A stretch of DNA of 64,000 bases, from the NCBI GenBank assembly GCA_016617785.1, contig JADILM010000011.1, positions 496,001 to 560,000 of the forward strand. Direction: 5' to 3'. A program made the translations under genes and the position numbers. Below the pieces are notes generated by a model. That model worked only from the letters and a program-made list of their open reading frames with translations, did not search any database and had not been told where the DNA came from. Origin of the DNA: Sporobolomyces roseus. Lineage: Eukaryota > Basidiomycota > Microbotryomycetes > Sporidiobolales > Sporidiobolaceae. This document shows, one piece after another, positions 27,416-39,267 of the stretch (within the stretch, counting starts at the first letter, position 1; each line of letters opens with the position of its first letter).

Positions 27416-28471
27416 TCTCCCAAGTTTGAGAGGATGGCAGAGAGAGGGGGATCGAGTAGAGCAGTAGTGTGCTGCAGAGTTGGGCTGCAGTCGTGGTAGT
27501 GTCGATATCGATAGACGGTGAGAAATTAGGCTGTAGCGTGTCTTCGAATCTGCTCTCTCTTTCCTCCCCCAAATCTCGATTATTTCAAAACTTCGTTCTG
27601 AGGACTCTCAACTCGCTCAGAATACTCTTAATGCTTCTCTGGGGAAGACCATGTTATCGTCAATCGCTCTTCTTGGCTGCTTCGCTCGCAATCCTCTTCG
27701 GGAGATTCGGAGTGAAAACGTTAGTAAGGGAGTTGCAGGGGTTCACTAAACGACGGAAGGAACGTACAGAGTCTCTACTGCTACCGGTCAGATCGCTGCG
27801 CCTTCGAGGTGTCCGGTAGCTTCGTTTGAGGTCGAAATAGCTCGTTTTCCAGCGGTTTCCTGTCTCTCTCGCTCGAGAGCTTTACATTTGCGCTCAGTTT
27901 GGGACACTCGTCGATGCGTTATGCTTCACTTAGTGGCGAGGGATCATCGTCAACTCGCAAACTTGGTCAATAGCTCGAGCAGCTCGACGAAGAGAAATCA
28001 ATTCTGCTCGATGTCGACCTTATGCCGCGTCAATCTCCTTGGCTCGACCTCGTCCGGAGGTGCGGTGTAGGTAGAGGATCACGTGTACATTCGAGTGAGT
28101 CCCGACCTCGCTGTAAGTCGCACACTTCGCTCAACTCTTGATCATTCTGACTCTCGAGGAAACTGTCGTTGACTCATTCCTCTTCAGACTGAATTGACGC
28201 TCATCCAGCTCGACACTATAGCGCAAACAAATCTACGTTGCGATTGATCCAAGATAGCAAACTAGCCCATTCTATACCAACGAAGAAGAAGAAAAAGTTT
28301 ACACAATGGAGACGGTGTCGTTGTATGGGTGCTGAGGATCGTAAGGGAATTTTCGAATGTTCGAGTCGCCGCTGTCGAGGATCAATGGAAAAGGACAAGA
28401 AAAGGAGTCAGTTCGAGATTCGGATAAAGAATTGAGTCAAGGTCTCGAGAATAGCACAGCGAAACGACTGC
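27416..28471. other. 1.06-kb gap between NST1 and copper amine oxidase
   Basis: Upstream of NST1 and downstream of the amine oxidase (both minus). Probably a long NST1 promoter/5' UTR plus a 3' UTR. On the + strand, 27974-28070 is open, follows an AATAG acceptor-like site and is followed by GTGTAC/GTGAGT donor-like sites and a TTCAG acceptor near 28187. It could be part of a small unrecognised gene, but I could not assemble a convincing start or family match. Confidence 0.35.
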
Positions 28472-31400
28472 TTACACATAGGAGTAGTAGTCGGGTTGAA
28501 GCGCAGTGAGATTGACCATTCCCTTGACAGGATCAGCTCCGAAAGTGTGAACTGCTGAAACAGCCATGTCGGAGCTGCTGTTGTAATTCAATCGAATCAT
28601 TTGTTTCGTCTGCCTCGAGGGATCGCGCTCGAGATAGTTGTGAGGAGAGAGCATGAAAGATCCTTGAGCGGTCGATTGAACAGTATTTCCGAGATCACCG
28701 GTGTGAGGAACGTGATGCATCCCGAGATTGACTGGAGAGAGGGAGATGGATCAGCTTTGAGCGAGTTCGCGAAGGAAGCGACGAAGTACTCACCCCAGAG
28801 AACGAGATCCTCTTGCTGCAAGTTCTCGCTGTTGAAGTACTTCGCGAAATCGACGACGGGATCGTACGGGTCGTAAGCGTTACTAGCGTGAGAAGTACTG
28901 TCGAAGACGAAGGATATCAGCGATGTCTTCAAACGGCGAGAAAGCGTCGCTTCGAGACGTACGAGTATTCAGAATCGTGATGTTGAGTAACATAGAGAGC
29001 GTGAGTAGCCCAGTTCATCGTGGGTCCAAGATTCGAACTCTCGTTGAACGCCATGTGAATACCTCCTCCTCGACTGGGCACTGCGATTAGATGGGTTCAC
29101 GTCAGTCTCTGAGATGAGGTGTAGAGAGAGAGAGAACGCTTACTGATTCGCCAGGCTCGCTCTTCTCCAAACTTGTTCAACTCGTCCTTGTTGTAAACCA
29201 TGAACATTGTTTGAGCGTTCATAGGCCAGTTCAGTTGAGAGTCGTCCTCGTTCTTGAGCTCGGCGCGTTCGAGCTTCATCGTTTTGCGAGGAGTTTCAGA
29301 CCAATCGTATTTGACTTCGGCGGGAACGATTGAGTGCATTCCGAAAGTGTTGTTTGTACCGAGCACGTCGATGTCGACTTTCCAGTTGAGTACGTGCGTA
29401 TGCATACTTCCTGATAATCCGTCATGGACATGATAGCCGTAATCTTGACTGCTCGAGTAAGAGAGGGATGCGAAACGATTGGAGTCAGCGAGAGAAAAGC
29501 GTGAAAACGGTGGAAAGGGATCTCACTTCTTCGCGTAGTATGCCGATTGGATGTAGCCAGAAGCACTGACATGGGTTTCGATAGTACCATCGAGGTCTGG
29601 GATCAGGGAGAGGAAGAATCAGTGATTTGCTCTTTGACCTCGTGAGGACCTTTTTTTCCCTTCGGCGACCAATCTGCCCTCCGATGTAGAGGGGTAGCGA
29701 AGTCAGAGCTCACAGAAGATGTACGTGAAAGAGTAGTCTATAGAGTTGAAAGCGCAGGCGTCAGAACACTGTCGATCGAAATTGAGAAAAGAAAACGAAC
29801 CGTAGTTGCCCACGGTCGAAGCGCTCTTCATTCTGAAGGCAATGTTTTTCGTTGCTGATACGTACTGGCCGTTCGAATGGCGCTGCATAGGATACCCTTC
29901 ATCCTGCTCGTAGAAGCAAATAGACTTCCGATGAGTAGTGGAGACCTCGTTTGCGTGGAAAGTAGTATTGACGTAGTGCGCACTGGAGAGAGCGGTGAAG
30001 ATGATCGGAGAGCGATAGAGATGATTGGTGAGCGGTAGAGATGATTCGAGAGCGGTAGAGATGATCAGAAGCTGCTTCTGAACCGTCAGGAGGAAAAGCG
30101 AAAGAGAATAGCTCACTATGCTGGACAGTCGTAACCCTCGACAAGCTCGAAAGCGTATGGGCCAAAACCATAGTAGCTGTCTTTATCCAGTGCAATATAA
30201 GCGGAGTCAGTACGTGATCATAAGGGGGCTCGATACGAGATTTTGCTGTTCTCCGAGGGATTTGGCAATTCGAAGCTGACGCTGGAGATAAGAGAGGAGC
30301 TGAATCGGGAAGGGATATGACTCACCAAGGTAACTTGTTCCGGATTGAACGGGATCGTTTCCAGCGTAATGAGCCAAAGCTTCAGTCAAACCGAGCTCAT
30401 AGAGAATTCGTTCGCCCTTGTACTTGACGTCCCAGATTCGCATACCAGTGTCCCTCGAGAAGGAATAGTAGAAAGAGTAATCCATCCATTCAACGAACTG
30501 CGAATCCTCGTCGACGGCAAAGCGTTGACCTCCTGGTGCAATCTGTTGGGGAGGAGGTCGATCATCGTAGGGGAGCTCCGGTCCATCACGGTCGGTTCCA
30601 GTCCAGGTTCCGTTCGCAGCGTTATTTCTTGTAGGAAGCTCAAGGAGACCTTGTTCGAAGGCGTGACGGAGATCTGTCGACGTTGGGTAGTACACTCCAT
30701 TGTGTAACCATCCCTCGTGTGTCCAGTCGGAGTAGTTGCGACCGGTGATGTCGATTTTGAGGTAGAGGCCTGAAAACGTGAAAATTCGAAACTGAGTCAG
30801 CCGGAGTTGATCAACAGCCAGAGGAGAGTGTGTCGTGACCCGCCCAATGGTGAAAGTGTCTCAGAATCGAATATGTGCTCAGGTATCCCCCAGTAGCCTC
30901 TCCAGCTGATCGTACGCGATTTGGTTTCGTCCTTGGGGTCCGGTTCGTACCAGAGAGGATCCTACATCGCAGTGGCAGAGCATGTCAGCTTCTGTCGACT
31001 CGATAGTGAGGGCGGAGGCGAGCAGACGAGCTCTACATAGGAGGGAGAGAAGAGGGAGAGAAGAGGGAGAGGAAGGGAAGGGAGCACGTACGATTCCCCA
31101 AATATCGAACGTCTCACTCTTCGCACCGAGGAGATACTCGACAACGTCGTCCATCGGATCAGTGATCGTCTTGACGAACTCGCTGACCTTGTCAGCATCA
31201 GCATCGCGATTGCGAACTCTCGAAGATCCTTTCGTCGAGCGAAAAGAGTACGGCTGAGCAGTCGAGGCGTTGGAGATTGGGAGAGGTCCGACGATCCAAT
31301 CCTCGAGGTAAGGTTGAACATCGGCGTTGAACATGATCGATGCAACCGCAAAACGATCAGGAGAAGTGTTGTTTCCGTCGAGGTAGGAGAGTGATTCCGT

Positions 31401-32013
31401 CTTATTCGGAACAGCGAGGTCGATGGCAGTGATCATGTTATCCCATGGACCAGCGTCGGCAGCGGCGGTGAGGTTGAGTTGATCATGGAGGAAGGCAACG
31501 ACAGAGGCTGCTTCACTGCGAATCGAAAACGAAGGATCGTCAGCAATGCTACTCTATGGGATTTCGCCATTCGTCATCAAGTAGCTCGGCGTAATGCTGG
31601 AGTCCACGGCGCGAGCTTGTCGACTGCACTCAAACATGTCGAGTGCGAAAACTCGTCGTTTCGAAGAATCCGAGAGAAAAGTTCAAACTCACTCGGATGA
31701 AAGCGATGACCAGACGTTCTTCTTTGGTGCTTTCGTCGTTGGTGTATCGTATGAGGAAGAGGCAGACGACGAAGAGTTGGACTTGACAGCGAGGTTGGTG
31801 AAGAAAGGAGTGACGGTATCGGGTACGATAGGTCGAGAGCGAAGTGTAGGATACTTGATGGAGGGGATCCTATGTCGTCGAAATGGATCGTCAGCGATGG
31901 ATCGGAAGATGGAGAAGTGTAGTAATGAGCGAGGAAGCGGGAACTCACTTGGGAGAAGGAATCGCAACAACGCCAGTTGCGAGAGTCGCCAACGCAAAAG
32001 CGATGGACTTCAT
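28472..32013 (-). CDS. Copper amine oxidase, secreted
   Basis: Topaquinone/copper enzyme oxidising primary amines to aldehydes with release of NH3 and H2O2 (EC 1.4.3.21); 784 aa. Signal peptide MKSIAFALATLATGVVA. Catalytic features: base Asp in YLDSYYGFG, cofactor Tyr in TVGNYDY, copper ligands HTH (SMHTHVLNW) and the His of LGMHHVPHTGD. Several N-glycosylation sites. Introns: 31870-31948, 31516-31692, 30962-31091, 30770-30843, 30181-30325, 29983-30116, 29737-29800, 29597-29712, 29449-29526, 29081-29143, 28898-28962, 28732-28793; exons close in frame. The 30770-30843 intron begins with GC rather than GT. The exon after the topaquinone Tyr is 24 nt (29713-29736). The intron at 29983-30116 holds four 20-bp repeats. 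A double GATA site upstream fits nitrogen control. Confidence 0.95.
29988..30067. repeat. four tandem 20-bp repeats inside an amine-oxidase intron
   Basis: Four contiguous 20-bp units with a GAGCGGTAGAGATGAT-like core occupy most of the 134-bp intron 29983-30116. On the transcribed strand each unit reads as a pyrimidine-rich TCATCTCTACCGCTC block. The array lies between the branch region and the acceptor, so it expands the polypyrimidine tract. Confidence 0.95.
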
Positions 32014-32861
32014 AGTGTCGATTAGTCGTCGATAAGGGTGTGTAGAACGAGGAAGGAAGAAGGCAGAAAAGGAGAGAAGCTGTTGAAGCGCTCGGAAATG
32101 GGTCAGCCGTCGATTTCGGAGAATGAAAGAGTTTCTTCTCGCGTGGAGTACAACACCTCGTACCTTAGCGTGAATAGGCTTATCTAGCCTATCAAACTTC
32201 CGGAATCAAATAGGGTCGAAAGAAAAATCGACCACGAGGGTCGAATCGCTTTCTATGGGGTCAAACCTCGCTAGGGAGAAGCCGGGTCGTGGGCGTTCCG
32301 AAGTAGTCAACGGAGCGTTGTGTAGCCGCTCCTAGGCCGGCAGAACGCTGCCGAAGTACCAAAGCCATTTGGAGAGAACGGACGATCAAACGCTTTTCAG
32401 TCTACGACGAAGCTTCGGGGAGCGCCGACCGCGGTCTCTGTAGCTCGAGACAGTATATCTCTACGATCTCTGTTGTCGAGAAGGTCACACAAAGCGAGTA
32501 GACTGAGCGATAAGGGTTTTAGTGAATCAATCGTTTTTTCTTCGAGTCCCTCGCGAAAGTCACAATCTAATCCTTCTCTCTTGGCAGGTACCGAACGTCG
32601 TATCTCTACGATAGCCGCCGACTCGCTGTCTAAAGGCGCCACTTCTGTTCGCCGTCGCCCGCAAAGTTCCCAAATTTCCCTCGAAATCCTTTCTTCCGAC
32701 GACCGCGACGCTTTCCTTTCGACCTTTCACTGCAAGTTATCGTTACACTGACTTGTCTTAGTAGCTTCTGAACAACTTTGAGAGAAACGAATCCTGCGAT
32801 CCTCCGATTTTGACATTCTCCTCTCCCTTTTCTTGATTTCTCACTAAAATCTTACGCCGCT
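32014..32861. other. divergent promoter region, amine oxidase / NDUFAF6
   Basis: 848 bp between two divergent starts. The part near 32180 has GATA sites (separate entry). The part before 32862 is CT-rich. Open frames in 32397-32751 begin at non-ATG codons and lack a family match. No RNA gene found. Confidence 0.5.
32179..32194 (-). promoter_or_regulatory. paired GATA-factor sites upstream of the amine oxidase
   Basis: On the minus strand the sequence contains AGATAAGC (plus 32179-32186) and TGATAG (plus 32189-32194), two HGATAR motifs close together about 170 bp upstream of the amine-oxidase ATG. Fungal GATA activators of the AreA/Nit2 type bind clustered sites of this kind, and amine oxidases are commonly under nitrogen catabolite control. 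Binding is inferred. Confidence 0.4.
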
Positions 32862-34108
32862 ATGCGTTCCACCTCGATCTTGCGCCAGACCATCTCGCCG
32901 AACTCGGCAGAAGGCTATCAGAAAGCACTAGCAGCAGCAGAACAACTAGTGAGGAGAGGAGATCCAGAAGCAGTTTACGCATCATACTTCTATCCAACAC
33001 ACCTACGACCAGCTTATTTGGCACTCAAGGCGTTCAATGTAGAGCTAGCTGGATTGCAGGATCAAGTTTCGAATCAATTGGTAGGGAGAATGAGGTATCA
33101 GTGGTGGAAAGATGCGATCAAAGGAGTTTACGATGTAAGCACTCACTTTCTGAACTCACTGGAGTGCTAGCTGATTGTGAGAGTGAAATAGAACAAACCT
33201 CTGCCCCATCCCTTGACAACTCTCTTCTCAAGTTTACCCGAAAAGTCTTCTCTTTCGCAATATCATTTCACTCGGTTAATCAACGCAAGAGAAGCACACT
33301 TCCTCAATCCGACCTTTACAACTCTACAAGATCTCGCCGACTACAGTTCCGGCACCCAAGCTTCCCTTCTCTACCTCCTTCTCCAAGCGACCGCCTCCTC
33401 TTCTTCATCGAATGGTCTGATAACAGGAGGAAAGCTGCGGCATGCTACACCTTTCGAGCATACTGGGATGGAGCATTTACCTGAAGGAGAAGGAGAGGGA
33501 GGACAGAAGGGGCAATTGAAGGAAGCGGACGATTTGACTTTGGATCACGCCGCGAGTCATTTGGCGGTTGCGATGACCATCTCGACACTTTTACGGTCGA
33601 TTCCTCATCACGCAGCGAAACGAGTCAACGTGATACCCCTCGAAGTTGGTAAGCTCCAATTCCGCCTTCACCATCTCGACACTTTCTCGAATCAACTGAC
33701 TCTGGAATCGTCCTTGACTCTAGCTTCACGGCATAACTTGCAAGAAGAATCGCTCTTCCGTAAAGGACCCTCAACACCAGGCTTACAAGATTGTGTTGCA
33801 ACTCTCGCTGGAATCGCTCAAGCAGAGCTTCGAACAGCTCGAGAATGTTTCGATGGTACAACTGGAGTTCCGAAACGTGCTACTCCCGTCTTCCTCTCAG
33901 CTGTGCGTTTCAACTGTCCTAACGCATGTCTCGAAGAACGCTGATGTGAAACTCCTTTGAACGACTTCCCCAGACTCCAGCAAGATCTTTCCTCGACCGA
34001 TTATCGTCCCCTAAAATCGATTACGACGTGTTTGATGGAACTTTACAGAAGAGATATTGGAAATTACCTTTTCAAGTGTGGGGAGATGCAAGGAACAACC
34101 GCTTCTAA
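32862..34108 (+). CDS. NDUFAF6-like mitochondrial complex I assembly factor (squalene/phytoene synthase fold)
   Basis: 347-aa protein of the squalene/phytoene synthase family, branch of human NDUFAF6, required for early assembly of NADH:ubiquinone oxidoreductase. Blocks: YFYPTHLRPAYLALKAFNVELA (family form of the PTxLR-AFxxRAFNVE segment), DQVSNQLVGRMRYQWWKDAI, FTRLINAREAHF, DLADYSSGTQASLLYLLLQ, DHAASHLAVAMTISTLLRSIPHHA, and a C-terminal DVFDGTLQKRYWKLPFQVW. The aspartate-rich motifs of true prenyl synthases are not evident. The N-terminus (MRSTSILRQTIS) is short and basic, consistent with mitochondrial import. Introns 33135-33191, 33649-33723 and 33903-33973; exons close in frame. Confidence 0.88.
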
Positions 34109-34356
34109 AGCATCGTTTTAACCTCACAAATCTCGACATCCGAAGTCGAGAGGATGAGAACCTCTCTCGAACACGAGCGAATGATGGGAAGAAACGAATG
34201 AGTTGCTTGGGAATACCGACAAAAGATGCTGTGTACTGATGATAATGATGATGCTAAACCGAAAAGAGACCCGCTCCGAATAATGATTCCTAAATTGTGT
34301 GTTTTGTAAAAGAAGGGTCCATCCGACGTATTCAAGAAAGAAGAGGAGAGAAGAAA

Positions 34357-35932
34357 CTAGTAGGCGACTCCAGCGTATCCGATGACACCGCCAACTCGAC
34401 GACGAACCTTGAGGAGATCATCGCAAGGAGTTCGAGGAGGGAAAGGAGGTCGTTGGTATTGAGTGTAGCAATCCTGGTGAGGTTGAGGGACGGGAGGCAG
34501 AGAGTACTGAGAGGAGTATGAAGGGGAAGCGGGAGATCCGTGATAGAAGGTCGAAGCCGGGCATTGCGAAGGAGGAGGAGGAGGTCCGGAGTATCCAAAT
34601 TGCGAAGAGAGAGGGAGAGGTCGAGGATCGGGCAGAGAAGTCTTGCGAGGGGAGACGTGTGCTCGCGGGAGTGTCATTGAGGAGGAGGAGGGAGGTGCGA
34701 AGGATGGGGCAGAGGAAGAGAGGGTCATCGGGGTCGAAGCGAGGTAAGCGGCTCTTTGAGATTGAGCGGCGAAGGATTGTCCGATATCATTCGAAGCGAA
34801 AGGGAAGCAACGCATACAAATCTTTCGACGACGCCAGTTCTATCCGAATCGAGAGAGATTAGTGAGGGAAAAGAGATAGGAGCAGGGAAGGAAAGGAACT
34901 CACGACGAAAGTGCAAGTTCCGCATCGCCAATCTCCTTGTTGAGGGATCATTGCACCGTGATTTCCAGTATTGACGATGGGAGGAGGAAGACCGTTCGAA
35001 GCCACTTGAGGAGCGGGAGCCATTTGTTCGTTCGTGGGAACTCGTCCATTGTGAAGAGATGCGAGGTGATGGAGTTCGTTCTGCGAGAGAGCGACACTGG
35101 AGGTAGGAAGAGCGGGTTCGGGTCCAGGAGCAACGTACGAGGGTCGAGCGGCGAATGGAGAAGGGTGAGAGAAGCCGGAGGAGATGTCTCGTTGCGAAGT
35201 GATCACAGCGGGTGGAAGGAGCGAGGTTTGTTGTGGCTGAGGTCGAACAGGAACAGGACGAAGGACTCTCTGTTGAACGGGAGGAGCTGGTGCGGATTCG
35301 AACTTGATGTACGAAGCTCGTTGAACTTGAACGGGAGAAGCGCAACCGAAAGGATCGAAAGGAGGGAGGGAAGTTTCCTCATTCGAATCGCGGTAGTCGA
35401 GGTAGGCACTTGAGGACGACCCTGACGACGAGGACAGAGTGAATTGAGTCATAGCTTGTTCCATTTGAGCCGCTTTGCGTTCTTGTTCGACGATCCATAA
35501 TCCAAGTCCGACATCCTTTCGACTTGGCGAGTTGTGGTAGAGCTCCGAGTCGATTGAAGAAGATGAAGAAGCGGTAGGAGAAGGGAAGGGTGAAGTGCGG
35601 GATCGCGACGAGTAGGAAGAGGAGGAGAGAGCAGGAGTGTTTTCGTCGAATTCGTCGAATTCAAAGACGGTCGAGTAAGGGTTCTCGTTTGATCCTCTTC
35701 GTCGTTGAGGAGTTGTCGCGGCGAAGTACTCGGCATGAGGAAAGTCGTCATCTGGAGTTCGAGGACGAGGAGCGGGGGAAGGGATCGATTGTCTGTAGGC
35801 GGTCCAATTCGGGGAGGTTTGACGAAGATCAACGTTTGACGAAGATGAGGAAGCGTCGAAGAAAGGAGGAAGTGGGAAAGAAGCGAGTGCTCCGAGGTCG
35901 ACACTTGAAGCAGCGGTTGAAGGTCGAGACAT
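34357..35932 (-). CDS. RanBP2-type zinc-finger protein
   Basis: 503-aa mostly disordered protein with one RanBP2-type finger, GDWRCGTCTFVNWRRRKICMRC: W-x-C-x2-C-x3-N-x6-C-x2-C with the Asn and Arg pair found in RNA-binding fingers of the ZRANB2 type. The single intron, 34840-34903, splits the finger between the Val and Asn. The first 300 residues are Ser/Pro-rich; residues after the finger are Pro/Ser/Tyr-rich. By analogy it may bind single-stranded RNA; partners are unknown. The 5' region carries four 8-bp repeats (35958-35989). Confidence 0.8.
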
Positions 35933-36797
35933 GGATTTTTTGAGAGTTGGTTCGAAGGTGAAGGAGTGAAGGAGTGAAGGAGTGAAGGAGAGAGTGTCGA
36001 GGGCCAGCCGGAGTCAGGTGTGGAGAGGGAAGAGAAAGAAAGAGAAAGAAAGAAAGAGAGAGGGGCCGAAGAAGGTGAACCAAGTTCGTCGCAGGAATTG
36101 GCTCTCAAGCTGATTCTCTGCATCACTCTCAAATATTTCTACCACCCAAGAGCATGAATAACCTTTAGAATACATATACTCTTTCTTCACTCTGACAGTC
36201 GGTTCCGAGCAACTCTTCTTTTGGGAAGTTTGCAGGAATCTCTTATAAGCGAGCAGGACGTGACCAGGCATAATTGCCATGAAATTGACTATTCGAGATC
36301 TACTGTAATGCAACATCGGCCCGTACGAATGGGTCGGCTTCAGATGTCGGCTCAAGTAAGGGCGCGAACGAAAAAAAGAAAGTGGGTTAACCTTGCGAAA
36401 TCTCCTTTTTTCCGACGACTGGCAGGAAGGGGACTCTGTAGCTCGCTGGAAGGAATGTAGGCAAGGCTTCTTTCTTTGATGAAGCATAGTGAGGCATGAA
36501 CTTGACAAGTCGTATCACCTTTTGAGATTGGTGAAAGCAGGAAGAAAGTGATTCAACGAATTTGCGAAAGACGCAGGTGCGAGATTGACGGATAGACAAG
36601 CTGAAGCAGCTGAAGGCTGCGGTGACAGTAGTATCGAGACTATCGAGTGATACAATGCATACCTAGTAATGCTGAACGACAAAACGAGACAAACGCAAAG
36701 TGTCTTTACCCGAAACGAAGACTGTGGTTGATTGAGCTCAACTTGCTATTGATCATACTCCATTTGACACCGCCCATACTCGAGGAACAGCCTTCAT
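35933..36797. other. 865-bp gap between two minus-strand genes
   Basis: Upstream of the zinc-finger gene and downstream of the VHS-GAT gene. It is AG-rich near 36030-36060 and more AT-rich than the genes from 36120 to 36760. A 164-codon open frame at 36014-36508 (minus) has no recognisable domain and I do not call it. Confidence 0.5.
35958..35989. repeat. four tandem 8-bp repeats in the 5' region of the zinc-finger gene
   Basis: GTGAAGGA is repeated four times without change about 25 bp upstream of the ATG at 35932, most likely inside the 5' untranslated region. Confidence 0.9.
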
Positions 36798-39039
36798 CTA
36801 CACCTCACGAATCCCACCCTGATCTCGTTCTTCTTGATTCCTCCTATATTTCTCCCTCAACTGTTCCTCCAGAACCCTCTGTCGTTCCTCACTACTCTCC
36901 TCATCCACACTCCTCCCCGTCGTACTAATTCTTCTCAATTTGCCCAACGCTTTCTCACTCGGCTGAGGCGGTAAGAAGGAAGAAGAAATTGGTGATTCAG
37001 TGAATGGATCTCTTTGAGCTGGTTCATTCGGAGAGGTCGAGAGGGAGAGGTTTGAATAGGGGTTCGAGGAGGGGAAGGAAGGTGTTTGAGATTGTGATTG
37101 AGGTTGGGCGGGAGGAGGGGAAGAAGGCGTAGAGAAATCGAGTCCTTGGAGGGATTCTAACGCTCCTAATCCATCGTAAGGAGACGCTGTCGATGCTGTT
37201 TGATCGTTGGACGTCGTTCCATAAATCGAATCGTTGTGATTGATATTGTACCCTTGACTGTCGACTGGTGATCCCAGGAATCCCTGTCCGCCTCCAAACC
37301 CATTCTGATTTTGATTCCCGTTCCGCTGTCCTTTCTCCCTCTCAATCCTGTCCAACTCTTCTTCCTCCCTCCTCATTTCTTCTGCTTGAGCCGCTTCCCT
37401 CTCCTCGACACTCTCCCACCTCTGCTTACTTCCTCCTTCTCCATAATTTCCTCCTCCAGTGATCCCGTCCCCTCCTCTCACATAGGTCTTCGAAAGTGCA
37501 GTAGCAGCTTCGAGGTCAGAAGCGTGTTGTCGATCTTGTCTGTGTGAGGATACCCGAGAAGCAAGGAGTGAAAGCGAGTCTTGAATCTAAACACTCGAGA
37601 ACCCGATCTCAGCAAAGAATGCGAGAGAGAGAGAGAGATGGGATAAAGAAAACCAGACGTACGGCTGAATGAGCACTCAACATCTTTTCCAAAATCTCTT
37701 CTTCTTCCGTCTTTCTCTCGACACTCCCTCTTCCTCCACCGCTACCGATCACTTCGGCGAAAGGGTTGTTCGAACTCAATCTGGCTCGCGCGCCTCTCTC
37801 CTCTTCTGTCTCTTCCTGTGTCGGAGTTGGCTCGGAGGTTGTGGATTCGGAGTTGGCGAGTTCACGAGATTTCTCGGCTTGTACTGTCGCCCAATGGAGA
37901 TTCTCACCGAGTACATTCTGTTCTTCCAAACATTGAGTTTGGAATTCCTGTGAATTCGATCGAACAGTTCAGCCAATGCATATGTCGACTGAATAGAGAT
38001 CGAGCTTTGTACCTGAATCATTTCATCCCGTTCGAGATCTTTATCGTTTCCAGCGAAAACGATACTTTCATTCAATAACCTTGCTAAACCTTTCGCTTTG
38101 TCTGCTCGCTCGCCCAATTCCCTCATTTGTACTTTCTCAATCTCCTCCGGTACTTCCTCCCTACCTCTTCTCGAAGAACGATGAGGTCTCCCCGATCTAT
38201 TCGACGAAGGGAGTAAACCAGTCGGAGTGAAGAGCTCATCCTCCGGATCGAGAGGTGCTCCGTTGAGCTGGTAGGAAGGAGAAGAAGGATCAAGGGAAGA
38301 AGGAAACGAAGTGAGAGCGGTATTTGGGGTCGAGAGGAGTTTGTTGAACGTTTGAGTGATCGATTTCAGGTCGGAATCGTCTGAGTAGTCATGGGCGAGA
38401 GGCGACAGGACTCGATAAACCATTTCTTTCACTTTTGGATCCGTACGTTTGTTTGCAACTAGTTCGGTCAGTTCAGTGAGGAACTTTTTCGAGGCGACTT
38501 GTTCCCGGAATCGATGATCGGTGTTTCGCATGAGGATTCCCATTAATCGGATCGCTCGTTCTTGTGCCATAGGTGCTCCATGCTAAGGACGACAGAGGGT
38601 AAGTTTCTTCCGTTGGCAAAGGGGAGAGAGGAAGGAGGGTTTGATTGCGAACCTTGAATTCAGTTCGAAGTGCTTTCGCTGCATCTTTTGAAGCTTGAGC
38701 ACTCGAGGACAAATGGTCGGAGAGTGCGAGGATGTAAGGGAAATCGAAAGTAGGCATAGCTACGCTCCAACCTTTTCACGATGAATCGAACGAGGTGCGA
38801 AAGGATCAGTGAACACGAAGAGAGAGAGAAAGTGGGAAAGATGCCTCACCGATTGCGTTGCCTACATTCTGTACTCTAGGTGGAGGAGGTAATCCATAAC
38901 CTTGTTGAGGCTGTTGAGGAGGGAGTTGAGATTGCGATGAGGTGGGGAGGGGAGCTGGAGAGTTGTTTGAAACGGGAGGAGTCTGCTCGGGCGTAGAGTT
39001 CTGTGGTGAAGTCTGCTTGCGATTGAATAGCCTCTTCAT
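36798..39039 (-). CDS. VHS-GAT domain trafficking protein
   Basis: 650-aa protein with an N-terminal Pro/Gln-rich linker, a VHS domain starting about residue 60 (GWSVAMPTFDFPYILALSDHL, then QERAIRLMGILMRNTDHRFREQ and KKFLTELTELV...VKEMVYRVLSPLA), and a GAT-like helical region (RELGERADKAKGLARLLNESI...QCLEEQNVLGENLHWATVQAEKS). The C-terminal third is Ser/Pro/Asn-rich with a charged terminal coiled coil. VHS-GAT proteins bind ubiquitin and sort cargo at the Golgi or endosome. Introns 38772-38849, 38583-38652, 37948-38012 and 37587-37662 (the last acceptor, GTTTAG, is the one that keeps the frame). Which subfamily (LSB5-, GGA- or TOM1-like) is not clear; no GAE ear domain seen. Confidence 0.8.
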
Positions 39040-39267
39040 TGTGCAAGAGTGAGTGGTAAGGAAGAGAGAGCAGTTTCGGCTTCACTTTCTTGGTTCGAAT
39101 TTCGTATCAATTTCGCAGTACTACTGCAGAGGGTGGCAGTGCAATCACTACATCAAGACTAAGCTATCCATACAGTCGAAAGTCTAGTAAGCGAGAGAAA
39201 GTTCTCCACTCTCGAAAATAATCGACTTTGTTTTTCTGATCTTTCACGCTTCACTCTCCTCATTCGA

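Noticed and set aside
32397..32751. Opposing 80-90-codon frames in the amine oxidase/NDUFAF6 promoter gap
   Set aside because: At least one lacks an ATG start, neither has a recognised motif, and they overlap each other on opposite strands.
36014..36508. 164-codon minus-strand open frame between the zinc-finger and VHS genes
   Set aside because: Atypical composition, no domain, no splice signals; overlaps the purine-rich 5' region of the zinc-finger gene.
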